DNA from: Aselliscus stoliczkanus
Taxonomy: Eukaryota > Chordata > Mammalia > Chiroptera > Hipposideridae
Reading direction: 5' to 3'
Assembly (NCBI GenBank): GCA_033961575.1
Contig: CM066735.1
Location: 32,817,501 to 32,881,500, forward strand
Length of the DNA: 64,000 bases
Shown: in pieces, positions 13,603 through 24,905 of the stretch
How the letters are laid out: each line of letters opens with the position of its first letter
How positions within the stretch are numbered: the stretch's first letter is position 1
Position numbers and translations under genes: made by a program
The notes under the pieces: model-generated
Database searches by the model: none
The model's input: only the letters and a program-made list of their open reading frames with translations
What the model was told of the DNA's origin: nothing

Positions 13603-13996
13603 ACATTTCAAGGGATTGTCTCATACAATTATAGGAGCTGACAAGTCTTAAATTTGTATGGCAGGCTGGCAGTTTAGTCAAGATGAATTTCTTGTTCAGG
13701 TGATGTTGTTGTCTTGAGTCTGAATTCCGCAAGGAAAAGGGCTGAAAACTCAAGTAAAGGTTTCTATGCTACAATTCTGAGAATTCCTTCTTCTACTAGA
13801 GACTGCAGACTTTGCTCTTCAGGCCTTCAACTCATTGGATGAGGCCCATCACAATATGAAACATAATTTGCTTTACTTAAAATCCACTGATTTAAATGTT
13901 AATCACATGCCTTCACAGCAACAGCTAGACTAACGTTTGACCAAATAACTGGGCACCATAGCCTAGCTAAATTATCACATAAAATTAACTATCACT

Positions 13997-14430
13997 TGCA
14001 TACAAATGTTCATATCAGCTTTATTCAAAACAGTTCAAACTGGAAACAACTCAAAGTGTGCTTGTCCATCAGCAGGTAGATGAATAAACAAATTATGATA
14101 TACCCATACAATAAAATATTGCTCAGTAATAACAAGGGCAAACAATTGAGTTAAGCAACATGGATGAATCTCAATATCATTATGCAGCATGAAAAGTCAA
14201 ACAAACAAACAAACTACATACTGCATGATTTCATTTAAATGAAATTCCAGAAAATTCAAACAAATTTATGTTGACATAAAAAAAGTAGAACGATGGTTAC
14301 CAAGAAAAGCAGGTTGAAGAAGGGATGAATTTTAAAAGGGGAGGGCAAAAGTTTGGGGGATAGCTATAGAAATGGCGGTTACTGATTGCGGTGATGGCTT
14401 CATGGTGTACACACCATGTCATAATTCATT
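13997..14430 (+). repeat. LINE-1 (L1M) ORF2 3' end and 3' UTR
   Basis: 'TTGCATACAAATGTTCATAT', 'TGTCCATCAGCAGGTAGATG', 'ACATGGATGAATCTCAATAT' and 'GAACGATGGTTACCAAG' occur in the order found at the end of mammalian LINE-1. It is a decayed fragment with no open frame. Confidence 0.75.
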
Positions 14431-15035
14431 GTGGTGGGCAGCTTCTAAGATGCCCCTTAATAATCCTCACTTCCGGATATTCATGCCTTTATTTAAGTAT
14501 AGTCTGCATTTAGTGACTGGCTTTCAGTAAATAATATATGGTAGAAGTGATAAGTTGTCATTTCCAAGATTCATTTACAAAAATGACTATGGCCTTTTTC
14601 TCTTTCATTCTCTCCACCCCCCTACCATCCCCATCTTTCTCTTTCCTTTCATCCTTCCCCCTTCCCTCCTTCCCTCCCTCTCTCCCTTCTCCCTCAAACT
14701 TTGCTCTGGGGAAAGCAAAATGCCATGGAGAAGTTCACATGGCAAAGAACTGCTATCTCCAGCCAACAGCCCACATGAATGAACTTGGAAGTGGTCTCTG
14801 AGACCTGCCAACAGTCATTTAAGTTACAAAGTAGAACCACCCTCCATTGTGCATTAAGATGACTGTAACTCTGGCCAATACTTTGATTTCAGTCTTGTGA
14901 GGAACCATGAGCCAGAGAACTCAGCTAAACCACTTGCAGATTTCTGACCCCCAAAAACTCTGAGATAAGAAATGTTTGTTGCTTTAAATTACTGAGTTTT
15001 GGGGGTAATTTGTTAAAAAGCAATAGATAACTCAC
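14431..15035 (+). mobile_element. Ancient LTR (MaLR/ERVL type)
   Basis: Begins GTGGTGGGCAGCTTCTAAGA and ends with GAGATAAGAAATGTTTGTTG, a GAGTTTTGGGGGTAATTTGT block and GCAATAGATAAC, an LTR 3' end layout. A pyrimidine-rich CCTTCCCTCC tract has expanded at about 14594-14696. Reading frames of 75-87 codons over the tract are composition artefacts. Confidence 0.65.
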
Positions 15036-15097
15036 ACACTTATCAGCTTGTACCATTTAAATATATATACAGTTTATTGCCCATGAATTAAGCATCA

Positions 15098-15265
15098 ATA
15101 AAGTTGAAAAGAAAGGAAAAAGGAGAAAAAAAGGGAGAGAAGAGGAAGGAAAAGGGAGAGGGAAGGAGGAAGTGAGAGAGAGAAAGATACAAGGAGGGAG
15201 GGAACAAAAAAGGGAGGGAGGGAGACATGCAGGGAGGGAAGGAGAGGGGATGAGAGGATGAAAGA
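15098..15265. repeat. Purine-rich (GGGA/GAAA) degenerate microsatellite
   Basis: About 170 bases of near-pure A/G on the plus strand (GGAAAAAGGAGAAAAAAAGG and similar). Two long frames on the minus strand here are serine/proline/phenylalanine low-complexity and not genes. Confidence 0.95.
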
Positions 15266-16625
15266 AACTTCGAGGCTAGTTGTGAGAACAATCATTTATG
15301 ATGATGAAGTCCCCAAGACCATGACAAGAATAGGGGTAGAAGGGAAGCAGAGGATATGCATGTTAATGTCCTTGATAAATTTGTCATTGTCCTGTTTCTT
15401 AGAAGGGAAAGTAGAAGTGTATCTAGTTGGAATACTCAAGTTTTAAAAAGGGGTAGTTTAGAACAAGAGTCAAATGTAATGTCCTTGGAAAAGCCCTAGG
15501 CAACTAAGAAATTGGTTGCTCCCACTTCCTGACTCATGATACATTGGAAACAGAGACAGGAGAATCCTTTATTAAACAGAGCTTTATGGGGAAGCCAAAG
15601 TTAGCATCACTTAAGACAAAGACAGAGTGTTGTGCAAAGCACTGGAGGAGGAGTTGAGGAGCATGAATTCCAATGCACACAAAAGACTCTGTTTCTTAAA
15701 TACCAGGAGAAAAATGCATGTAGGGAAGAATTGCACAGTAATATTTGAATTTGAATATAGGAAGGACTGTCACCTAGAGAAGCCAGAATCTGGAATAGAG
15801 ACAAGGAGGGAGAGGGTGAAATATCCAAACTGAACATAGGCAAAAGCTGTTATGATTAAAGGTAGAGTGGATGATTTAAAATTAGGGATGAAGGGGGCGA
15901 CCTTTTCCTCTAAACTAGGAATGGATTGTATATACAAAGACATTTGGAATCATTGAGAAGGAACTGAAAACAAATGCAAATTCAGAAAATGGAAACTGAG
16001 TAAATTAATCTACACAAGTCTCATGTCTATTCCATGACACAGCAGACCTTTTGACTGCCCACTCAATACCTGTTCTCCCCTCCTTCCTTACAAACAGACC
16101 AGCAATTTTATTCAGGTTTTTAACCCTCAGAGAAGGTAATCTTATCCCCCAAACAGAGGTGAGTCCTGGTTAGACCAAACCAGCTTTGGTTATCCCACCA
16201 TTTGCCAATGGCTGGCTTTGGAATAGGCATGTAACAATTTTGCACAATAAGACAGACAGAAATGGAATCTCACGAGGGGGAGTATGCCTGAAAAAGATTT
16301 CCTCATTATTAAACTATGACACAAAAAAATAACATAACCTCTTCTTCTGTTGAACTATGTTCAGTCAGGATGCAATGTCTAGACATCTTATGGACATCTT
16401 ATGACCTTGAGAGGAGCTAGCCTAAGAGGCCAACTCACTTGGGATGGCAGATAGAAAACTAAAACACATGGATGCTTGATGATATTGCTGAACCACTAAA
16501 TTAACTAAACCTGGAAACATGTACTTCCCCACATTTTGTTATTGAGTTTGTCTTTGAATTTTCTGCTAAAGATACCTTAATTGATTTCAGGGAATATTAA
16601 TGGCATGGAACGTATGTTGAAAAAT
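15266..16625. other. No recognisable feature
   Basis: Unassigned sequence. No gene, RNA or repeat family recognised. Confidence 0.45.
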
Positions 16626-16627
16626 AT

Positions 16628-17022
16628 GACATGCCACAGGATGCCAGAACAAAATACCACAGACTGTAGTTTTAAAAACAAATAATTTTCTCCCAGCCTG
16701 AGGGCTGTAAGTCTAAGATTAAGGAAAGGGTTGGTGGGGCTGTTTTCTGGTAAGCCAGAGCTCTCTCCTTGACCTGTAGATGGCTGTCTTCCTCCAGTGT
16801 CCCCATATGGTCATCCTTTGTGTGCACATATTAGTGTCCAAATTTCCTCTTCTTACAAGGACACCAGTCATATTGGATTGGTGCCCAGCCACACGACTGC
16901 ATTTTGCCATAATTTCCCCCTTTATAGGCCCCATCTCCAAATGCAGTCACATTCTGAAATACCAATGGTTAGGACTTCAACATATGGATTTTGAGAGAAC
17001 ACAATTCGGCCCACAACACTGA
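16628..17022 (-). mobile_element. MaLR-type LTR (MLT1-like), antisense
   Basis: Plus-strand CAGAACAAAATACCACAGAC at the left and GACTTCAACATATGGATTTT followed by CACAATTCGGCCCACAACA at the right are the reverse complement of the 3' and 5' ends of the LTR type seen at 12792-13189. Frames of 65-80 codons over it are shadows. Confidence 0.8.
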
Positions 17023-18415
17023 GGCATGCAGAGGTTAAGGAGCTTGTTCAACATCACATGGTAGGGCCTCACAGACTGGCTCCAAAGTCCATACTCAAGA
17101 ATCTAAGGTCATAACTCCTATAACGCCTTTCTTCCTCTGTTATAGAACTGATGGTACTAAAAGGCATTTATTTATTTTTTGCATGTTTTCTTCCATAATG
17201 ACACAGGTGCAATATCTAATACTTAGTAAGTGCAAAAGGGATACTTGTTGAGTTGCATTCTCTGCATAGCTAAAACCCTGAAACAAAAGAGAGCCTCTCA
17301 TAAAAGGACAGAGGAGTTAACCACTACTGAATCCATGCAGATGTTTCTTACCAGAAAAAGTTATGGCTAAAAAGGAAAGGGAAGAAAAGGTGAAAGGAAG
17401 AGGAGAGAAAGGCATGGGAGGGGAAGGGAAGCAAAGGGAAAAATTGTATCTCAAAGCAAATAACTACAGTAAATACACATTTTCCAGTTTTTATCCATAA
17501 TTGCTTAGGCTCTAAGTTTTTTTCTTGACTCTGCCTTTAATTCATTTTTAACTCATATTACAAAAATCTATCTTTTCTCTCAGTGCCCCTGTTTTCGTTG
17601 TGTACCAAATAGGGGATCAAATGCTGGTCCATCACTAAAATACTCAGAGATCCTTGGGGTAAAATCATTATCTAACCACAAAGGCATATTTGATTGGTGT
17701 ACTTATGGGTTACTAAAGGAACTTTCAAAAAATTTAAAGCTGTAAATTTGCGGTGTGGAAAGGGAGTAATGAATGCATTTATATGAAAAACTTCTGCTAG
17801 TAAATAATTCTAGATAAGCTAAGAATTCTTCACTTTCCATGTGAAATAGTGTTACTAATGAAGATGTTCTGCAACCATAAGTAAAAATTCAAAATTTCCT
17901 TACTATTATAACAGTACAATTTACAGGTTATTCACTTATTTTGAAGATCTGAAACTCTGACCTTTGTCTTCATGGTTCTACATGGTTACCCTAATTATTA
18001 AACCGTCAAATGAAAAGAAATATCAATTGACTCATCAAATACTTAAAATATGTTGAGAGTATTCAGTAACTGTTCTATTACCAAAAATATGGGGCAAAAA
18101 TAGGTTCCTCAGAGATTGTGGTAATGGTCTGACCTGGTTAAACTAGGTGTTTCGTAGAGGATTGGAGAAGCTCGTGGAGGCACAAAGATAGTTTTTCCAG
18201 CTGCCCAATATCCTGAAAAGTAGTTTTGCTTTCTATTCTTGGGAGATATAAAAAGATCATTCCTTAAAAGTCAAATTAATTGCTTATTAACCTTAGATTG
18301 TCATTTGTTTAAAGATATTTGTGTGTTTTTTAAGTTCATCCTATGCTCATGGATGAACAAACAGTACCATTTTTCCTCTTTTGAGTCTCACTCCCTGAGT
18401 GACTTCATGCAGACC
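17023..18415. other. No recognisable feature; small purine-rich patch
   Basis: Unassigned, with an A/G-rich patch at about 17366-17443. Confidence 0.45.
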
Positions 18416-19700
18416 CACTAATTTAAACACCATTCTCTTGCTCATCCTCAAACTGCAGTCCTGACTCTCTCTTGATCTCTAGATTTGTATGCGCATGAAC
18501 TATTTGATATTTCTTCTTGGACATTTAATAAGCATCTCAAACTGAATCTCTTCAAAAGATAACTCTTACTTCCCTCCTAGAAGAAATACTCCTTTTCAAC
18601 TGCAGCAACACAGCACCAGTTGTCCCCCAGTGGCTCAACCAAAAAAATTTAGGAATATTTGATTCTCTCATTTTGCTTTCTCCTACATCCAATTCATTAG
18701 CACATTCTGTTAACTTCATTCTAAAATATATCCCAAATCTCTCCATTTCTCATCACCGCCTACTGTTGCTCATGTTCCCCACCTATATAACCCATTCTCT
18801 TCAGAGCAGCTAGAGTGAATTTAAAAGAAGGAGGAGGAGAAGGGGGAGAAAGAAGAGGAGTAACCATTTCTTGTGTTGTCATTCCTCTTCTTTTCAATTA
18901 ATCATAAAATCTAAAACCCTTATTCTGGTCTTCATAGCAAGCACTTAAGTCACCAATCACTGCTCTCTATTTCTTGCTAACTCCCTCCAGTTCCCAGCTC
19001 TGCAAATTGTTGACCCACCACCGTCTACAGTCAATAGATCCTACCATCTTTCACTACCCTTCACCTCCATCATTTCTTCATTCACTTTCTTGGACAGTTT
19101 GAAATCTATGATCAATAATTATAATCAGTCTTGTGCATATACTTTCAAATCCCTTCTTCCTTTCTCACTACTTCATATTTACTTGACAAACTTCTACTCT
19201 TAGTGAAATTTGCCTCAACTGTGTTCCATATCATGCACACAAATGAACAGAGCCAGTAAAAAGCATGTGCCCAAACTGATGGCTCTTCTAGCATCAAGGA
19301 GACCATTACTGCTGCCTGGTAACTCTCCTATGTTTTTCTGGCCCATTCCCTTTCCCACTCCTCCAATTCCTCAAATAAGAACCAAGATTCTTGCTTCTCT
19401 GAGAAAACAGAAGCACTCAGAAGGGAATCTTCATAAGCTTCCACCATTATATCCACCAAGCTATGTCCATATGTTCTGCCTTCTCTTCAAACTTGGGATA
19501 AACTGTATATTATTATCCTAGGAAAGCCCAAACACTATTTATGCATTAGGTCTCATTTCCTCCCATCTCCTTGAAAACATTGCTTCATGGCCCTCCCACT
19601 TCTTTCCAGTACATCAAATTTTCCTTATGCACTGGATCTTATCCAATAGCACATAAACATGTTATTATTTCTCCCATTTTAAACAAAAAATTTTGCTTTA
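18416..19700 (+). repeat. LINE-2 ORF2 3' region, decayed copy
   Basis: The order of motifs follows the L2 reverse-transcriptase ORF end: 'TTAATAAGCATCTCAAACTG', 'TACATCCAATTCATTAGCA', 'AAAATATATCCCAAATCTCT' and 'CAGAGCAGCTAGAGTGA'. A GGA-rich patch (18828-18860) interrupts it. All frames are broken. The 3' limit is vague. Confidence 0.65.
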
Positions 19701-19924
19701 TCTCACATACTCCATTATAGTTACTGCTCCAGTTCTCTCCTTTCTTTTACAACAAAATATCTCAAAAAAGTTTGCTGTCTTCAATATTCTTCTTTTCATT
19801 GGGAGGGGTCCAATCATCTTTTTTAACTACACAGTAGGAAAAATATACTACTCCTGTGTGTCTCCTTTACTCTCAACCACTACCACATTCACAATACTTC
19901 TGGTAACCAAATATGTGGGATTTT

Positions 19925-20610
19925 TCCCCCCACCAAACAATAGTCGGACACCAGCTGGGTATCCTACAATTTAAATCAATTCTGACATCACCCACCTAGA
20001 GATAGCATCAGCTCCCACAGGTTAAGGGCTCAGTCCTACAAGAGTGCCCCTCTCCCACTTCAGATGCTAATTGCAAGTCCAGATTGTCACTTGTACTTCT
20101 GATGACCAGCTATAAATCAGGACTCTCCTAACTCCTCCTTGGATTCAATCATTTGCTAGAACAGCTCACAAGACTCAAGGAAACACTTATGTATGTTTCC
20201 CAGCTTATTAAGGGATATGATAAAGGATACAGATGAACATCCAGATGAAGAGACACACAGGGAGAAGTCTGCAAGGGTCCCGAGTGTAGAAGTTTCTGTC
20301 CTCATGGAGTTGGGGTGTGCCACCCTCCTGGCATTTGGATGTTTTCACCAACCCAGAACCTCTCCAAGCCAGGAGCTATCCAGGGGCCCACCCAGGATCA
20401 CCTCATTTGAATGAAAACACTCCTATCACCCAGGAATTCCAAGGGATTTATCAGCTCTGTGTCAGGAACTGGGGTCAAAGCCCAAATATTAGAACAAAGG
20501 ATGCAATTAGGAAATTACAAGGGTTTTAGGAGCTCTGTACCAAGAATCAGAGACAGACACCAATACATATATATTTTTTTCTATTACATATTTCACAGCT
20601 ACCATTCCCA
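19925..20610 (-). mobile_element. ERVL-class LTR (possibly MER21-like), antisense
   Basis: Plus-strand blocks include CAGCTTATTAAGGGATATGA, GATACAGATGAACATCCAGA, GGGTGTGCCACCCTCCTGGC, GCTATCCAGGGGCCCACCCA and TTTTAGGAGCTCTGTACCAA. I recall these as an ERV LTR in reverse orientation. It lies between two LINE-2 copies. The family name is tentative. Confidence 0.55.
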
Positions 20611-20689
20611 CAAAATTGCTCTTTCCTAGTTCACAGATCATCTTCAAGTTGTTAAAACCCAATGCTCAATTCCCAGATGTCGTTTACTT

Positions 20690-21845
20690 GACTTTCAGCA
20701 TTACTTGAGACAGTTCTTTACTCCATCTCCCACGTTAACATTTTATTCACTTAATGTCTGGCAAACCACACTCGACTGCTTTTCCTCTTATCTCACGGGC
20801 CATTTTTTCCCGTGTCCATTACTGGTTCCTCCTCTTCTCCCCAATGTATTACTATTGATATATTCTGTTGCTAAGTCCTCAGACTATTTCTCTTCTCTTT
20901 CTACACTTGTTCCTTGGATGATCTCATCCAACTTTATGGCTCTCTGTATCATCTATATGCTGATAACTCCCAAATTTATAACCCTAGCCAGAACATCTCC
21001 CCTGAATTTCAGGTTCACACACCCAAACACCTACTCAATAACTTCAAGTAGATGTCTAATAGGCATTTAAATCTTGACATGTCTAAACGTGAGCTGTTGA
21101 TCTTCCCTCTCAAACATTCTCCTCCTCACATCTTCCCTGTTTCAATGCATATCAACTCGATTCTTCCAAGGGCCTTAGCTAAAATCTTTTATTCTCTTAT
21201 ACCACGCATTCAATCTGTCAGCACACTGTGCTGCCACCACCTGAGTGCAAACTACTAGGCTTCCTGTTTCTCTACAAACTACTATTATCTCTCATATAGA
21301 TTGCTGCAATAACCTCCTAACAAGCCTTCTTGCCCTTATCTTTGCCCTTTTACAGTCTTTTCTCAATGCAGCAGTCAAAGTGACCCTTTTAAAAATTAAG
21401 TGATTTCATAAAAATTCTGTTAACTGCATCCCATTTCAGTGATAAGGAAAACCAAAATCCTTCGGTTGGCCTGAAAGGCCGAAGATGAACTGGCCCCCTC
21501 TGTTGCTCTGCTCTCATATCCTACCACATCCAAAGCCCACCTTATTCACTCCATTCCAACACACGGGTCTCCTTATGGTTCCTGAAACATGCCAGGCAAA
21601 CTGCCACCCAGAACCTTGGACTTGCAACTCCTCTTTCTACATGACTCTCTCTCCAATTATTCAAATGGCTCAATCCTTTATCTCCTTCAGGAATTTTCTT
21701 AAATGCCACAATTTCAAATTATAACCTTTCTTCCCCCACCAATACTTCCTATTCCTCTTTTCTGATCTATTTTTCTTCGTAGCACTTATCAACCTTAGTC
21801 ATTTCTTAATTCACTGCTCTGAAATTTCTTCAATTCCTTCATATA
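20690..21845 (+). repeat. LINE-2 ORF2 3' end and 3' tail
   Basis: 'ATCATCTATATGCTGATAAC' then 'GATGTCTAATAGGCATTTAA', 'GATTGCTGCAATAACCTCC' and a 'TAGCACTTATCAACCTTAG' end. This is the canonical L2 order with a better match than the copy upstream. A 121-codon frame (20705-21070) is a broken remnant of the L2 polyprotein frame, not a host gene. Confidence 0.8.
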
Positions 21846-22044
21846 GCTCTGTATGTGTGCGCACACATACGGGCTTGGGCATATGTGTGGTAAGGTAACA
21901 AACCACACCAGATCTGGTCCTCTAACTGGAATTAAACAGAGCAGAGCAAAAGATTTACTCCTGCTCTCTCATGATTCCCTAGTCAATGGTATAAATGAAA
22001 ATCTGAGAGTCTAAGCAATACTTTATAATAATAAGTCTTAGCAC

Positions 22045-22195
22045 TATTTTTGCAGATGAAGTCTCACGATGACTTGGACTTGCCTAGAGTCATTCAGTCA
22101 GTAAGAGAGGCTGAGCCAGAATTTAAATCCAGAACTTTCTGATCCCAAAGCTTACACACACAGTCACTTTACTAAACCAACTGTCCCAAATCTGT
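22045..22195 (+). repeat. MIR SINE fragment
   Basis: 'TTTGCAGATGAAGTCTCACG', 'CCTAGAGTCATTCAGTCAGT' and 'CAGAATTTAAATCCAGA' follow the MIR core and 3' region. Diverged, with no TSD seen. Confidence 0.65.
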
Positions 22196-22400
22196 GTTAA
22201 TTATGTAATATATAGCTTCCATGAAAAGGCACTTTCTTTTGCAATATGCTAATTGCTTAAAAGTTATTTTGCCTAAGACTGCTTTGATATAAGCTGTGAA
22301 GTCTTCGTCCATTTTTCATAATACGTAATTCTTTGTAATTATAACCTGGAAATCCCATCCATTCTAGAGAGAACACCTGTTGATACCTCCGGTTCAACAA

Positions 22401-22404
22401 ATAT

Positions 22405-22447
<43 letters not shown>
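22401..22447. repeat. (TTTA)n microsatellite
   Basis: About eleven uninterrupted TTTA units. Confidence 0.98.
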
Positions 22448-23340
22448 CTTTAGCAGCCTGCTTTACTCTTCCTACTTGGCTTATTACACTCATAATTGCC
22501 ATTCTAGTAACTGAGGCTGAGATTCATTTTTCACATTCAACCAAGGCCAAATAATGTGAAAATGAATTTTGATGCATACCATCACAAATTTCTCCAGCCT
22601 AAAGATATTAATATCTAAAGATGCATCCCCCCAAAATTCCAACCCCCTTATCTCCCTTCACCCACCCACCTCCAAGATTGATGATGTTGATTTTTGCTTC
22701 TCGGCAGGGAGGCAATAGACAATCTTGCTGACGCCTCCTCTGAGATGCACTGCAAACCCCTGTGGTGAGGACCAGGGCCAGTCCTGTCTCTTCTGATCAG
22801 ATCCCTTCCACCCCTGCTTCGCACTTGGCACCTGTTCCTGGACAGTTGGCTAACACCGAACTACTCCTGATCCTGAATACAATTGCCCAAACACCTTGCA
22901 TTGTATGGAAAAAGAAAACTTTAGAAATAGTGGGGATTCCTGTGGTCTGGAATGGATAACAGGCATTTTATAGGTACTTTTCCTCTCAGCATATGCATAT
23001 GTGTTGAGCTCTGAGAGAAAAATTGCTCAATTGACCCAAATAGCCTGCAAGTTTACTATATATAGCCTTTCTTCCTTTGATTTTTAGCGTTGGACCTTTC
23101 CTGGAGTTATTTTAAATGTAAATATTTCTGAAAAAAGTAAAATATTATTAGTCTCACTTTACTGCTAACTAGTTGATCAGATGTTTTCATAGGTCAAAAG
23201 GCATAATGGTGGCATTAGGGCATCTTGAGAAAGAGGGGTTTATTACTGAAAAGAGATGGATGTGCTGGCTCAGAAGAGTGAAATAGAGAACAAACAAAAG
23301 AAATTGGGTCTCCCTCCGAAGCCCACCACTGGTTAAATGG
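22448..23340. other. No recognisable feature
   Basis: Unassigned sequence with no supported gene. A 65-codon frame at 22762-22959 has no recognisable features. Confidence 0.4.
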
Positions 23341-23400
23341 GGGCGGGGGGGGGGGAGAAAGGAAGGAAGGAGGGAGGAAGGAAGGGGAAGGGAAAAGGTG
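23341..23400. repeat. G-rich/purine tract
   Basis: GGGCGGGGGGGGGGGAG followed by (GGAA)-like units. The long G run could make quadruplex structures. Confidence 0.9.
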
Positions 23401-23488
23401 AGGAGGAATATTTAATATAGTTTAAACTTAATACAACCTGATGGTTTTAATAAATCCTCTAGTAGTGTTCATGTCTCTCCAGAATATG

Positions 23489-23504
23489 TGCACGTGCACT
23501 CGCG

Positions 23505-23542
<38 letters not shown>
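23489..23542. repeat. Alternating purine-pyrimidine tract (CG)n(CA)n
   Basis: About 54 bases of almost strict alternation: TGCACGTGCAC, then a CG run, then a CA run of about 15 units. This is the type of sequence most prone to form Z-DNA. Confidence 0.95.
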
Positions 23543-23545
<3 letters not shown>

Positions 23546-24600
23546 TTTCAAGTAGCCAGTCACTTTCAAGTAAATAGGACAGGTATTCACATGATGACCT
23601 CATTCATGGTGAGTAGAAGGGCTGGAGTGTGGGCATTAGCATCCCCTTGCTTCTGTGTTGCTGGACACCATGCTGCACTCCAGTAACGCTGATTGTGAGA
23701 TCCGCCCTTTTTGTTCAGGAAAGCTCCTGAAGAGTTCCTGCTCCCCCTGATTCACTAGGCTCCTCCAAAGGCTGTCTGAGGCTGGCATTCAGACCAGGCC
23801 CTGGTAGTCTGCTCTGCAGCCCTCACTTAGAGCTACCTCACCCTGAAAGAACACCACCCCTGCTGGAAAGCTCCCCATCCACACCTCCAGCTACTTACTT
23901 CTAAGACCCCACTCTGTCATCAAGAACCAAGTTGTATGTGGTGCCCCACAAGAAGCAATCTCTTTTCAGAGTCCTAGTGTAATAGGACTGCAGTAGATCT
24001 TTTTCCTCAGTTTCTCATAACATGTTAAACAGGAAAATCAGGACACACAAACCTAGTGGGCATTCTTCAATGCCTCCTCTCTCCCATTTCACCATACCCA
24101 GGCCTAAAAGGGATGCATTTCCCCTTCTACTATGTTCTCCTCTTATTGAATCCAACCTTCTGGCCCCTAAGGGTATTTCCTCTACACAGTTGGAGAGCTC
24201 TATGATTTTTCAAGAATTGGAGGTTGATATTCTAAAAGGGGAAAGTACATTTCAGAAAATTTCAAAAAAATGATCTGATTGGAAAGGAAATTGTCTAACT
24301 GCAGAATGCGATTTTGCATGCCAAAAGCTTAACAATTTCAGATTCATCCTATTTACATTCCTACTATAATATTATAAACCCTAATCTCCCTTTAGGTGAA
24401 TAGATATCTGAAGACACTTAGACTAACATGTACCCAGAATACAAAAAAATCTAGCATGTTAATAACTTTCAAAAATATTTTAAATGTAATAGAATTTCAG
24501 AGAGAAGGCAAAAAGGTTACCTAATAATAAATATACCTTAATAAACACATCCCTAAAACTATAAAATTTTAGGGAACAAAAAGAACTTGTATAGTATTTT
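23543..24600. other. No recognisable feature
   Basis: No gene or repeat recognised. The 83-codon frame at 24022-24273 has no domain I recognise. Confidence 0.45.
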
Positions 24601-24905
24601 CTTTTTTTTTTTAATTAGCTCCAGGTGTACAACATAGTACAATAGTTATACTTTTTACCCCTCAAAGTGACAGACCCCCTCCCCCAATTCTCCACCCACT
24701 CCTCCCGCTCCATATCATACTATCTATTACAATTCCTTTGACTCCCTTCCACCGTATAATCCACATCCTGTGACTATCTATATATTCAATTACAGTTGAC
24801 ATACAATATTATACAACATCAGCTTCAGGTGTACAGGGCAGTGATCAAGCCTCTACTCCATCCATGAAATGGTCTCCCTAACAAGACATGTGACCATCTG
24901 ACTAT
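24601..24905 (-). repeat. LINE-1 3' UTR, antisense
   Basis: Starts with a T-run (the A tail in reverse), then CTCCAGGTGTACAACATAGT, a C-rich CAGACCCCCTCCCCCAATTC block and ATTACAGTTGACATACAATA. Related to the fragment at 55870-56030. It seems to contain two adjoining tail segments, since the AGGTGTACA motif appears twice (24623 and 24827). Confidence 0.7.

Larger units (their letters stand above)
12680..13996 (-). mobile_element. ERVL remnant, antisense (internal 5' end plus MLT2-like LTR)
   Basis: Old endogenous retrovirus relic. The internal part (about 12680-12791 and 13190-13453) matches, segment by segment, the internal part of the second ERVL relic at 46060-46530, including the CAGTACCAAAA junction (GGTACCAAAATC there). 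The LTR (about 13454-13996) shows GGATGAGGCCCATCACAATA, GACCAAATAACTGGGCACCA and a CATAAAATTAACTATCAC terminus. That is a plus-strand view of an MLT2-type LTR start. A GA microsatellite replaces the LTR's 3' part. No coding capacity remains. It is interrupted by a MaLR LTR. Confidence 0.75.

Noticed and set aside
13442..13753. 103-codon frame with a (Ser-Leu)n run
   Set aside because: It is the antisense translation of a GA microsatellite within an LTR.
20705..21070. 121-codon frame as a host gene
   Set aside because: It falls in a LINE-2 ORF2 remnant with L2 motif order.
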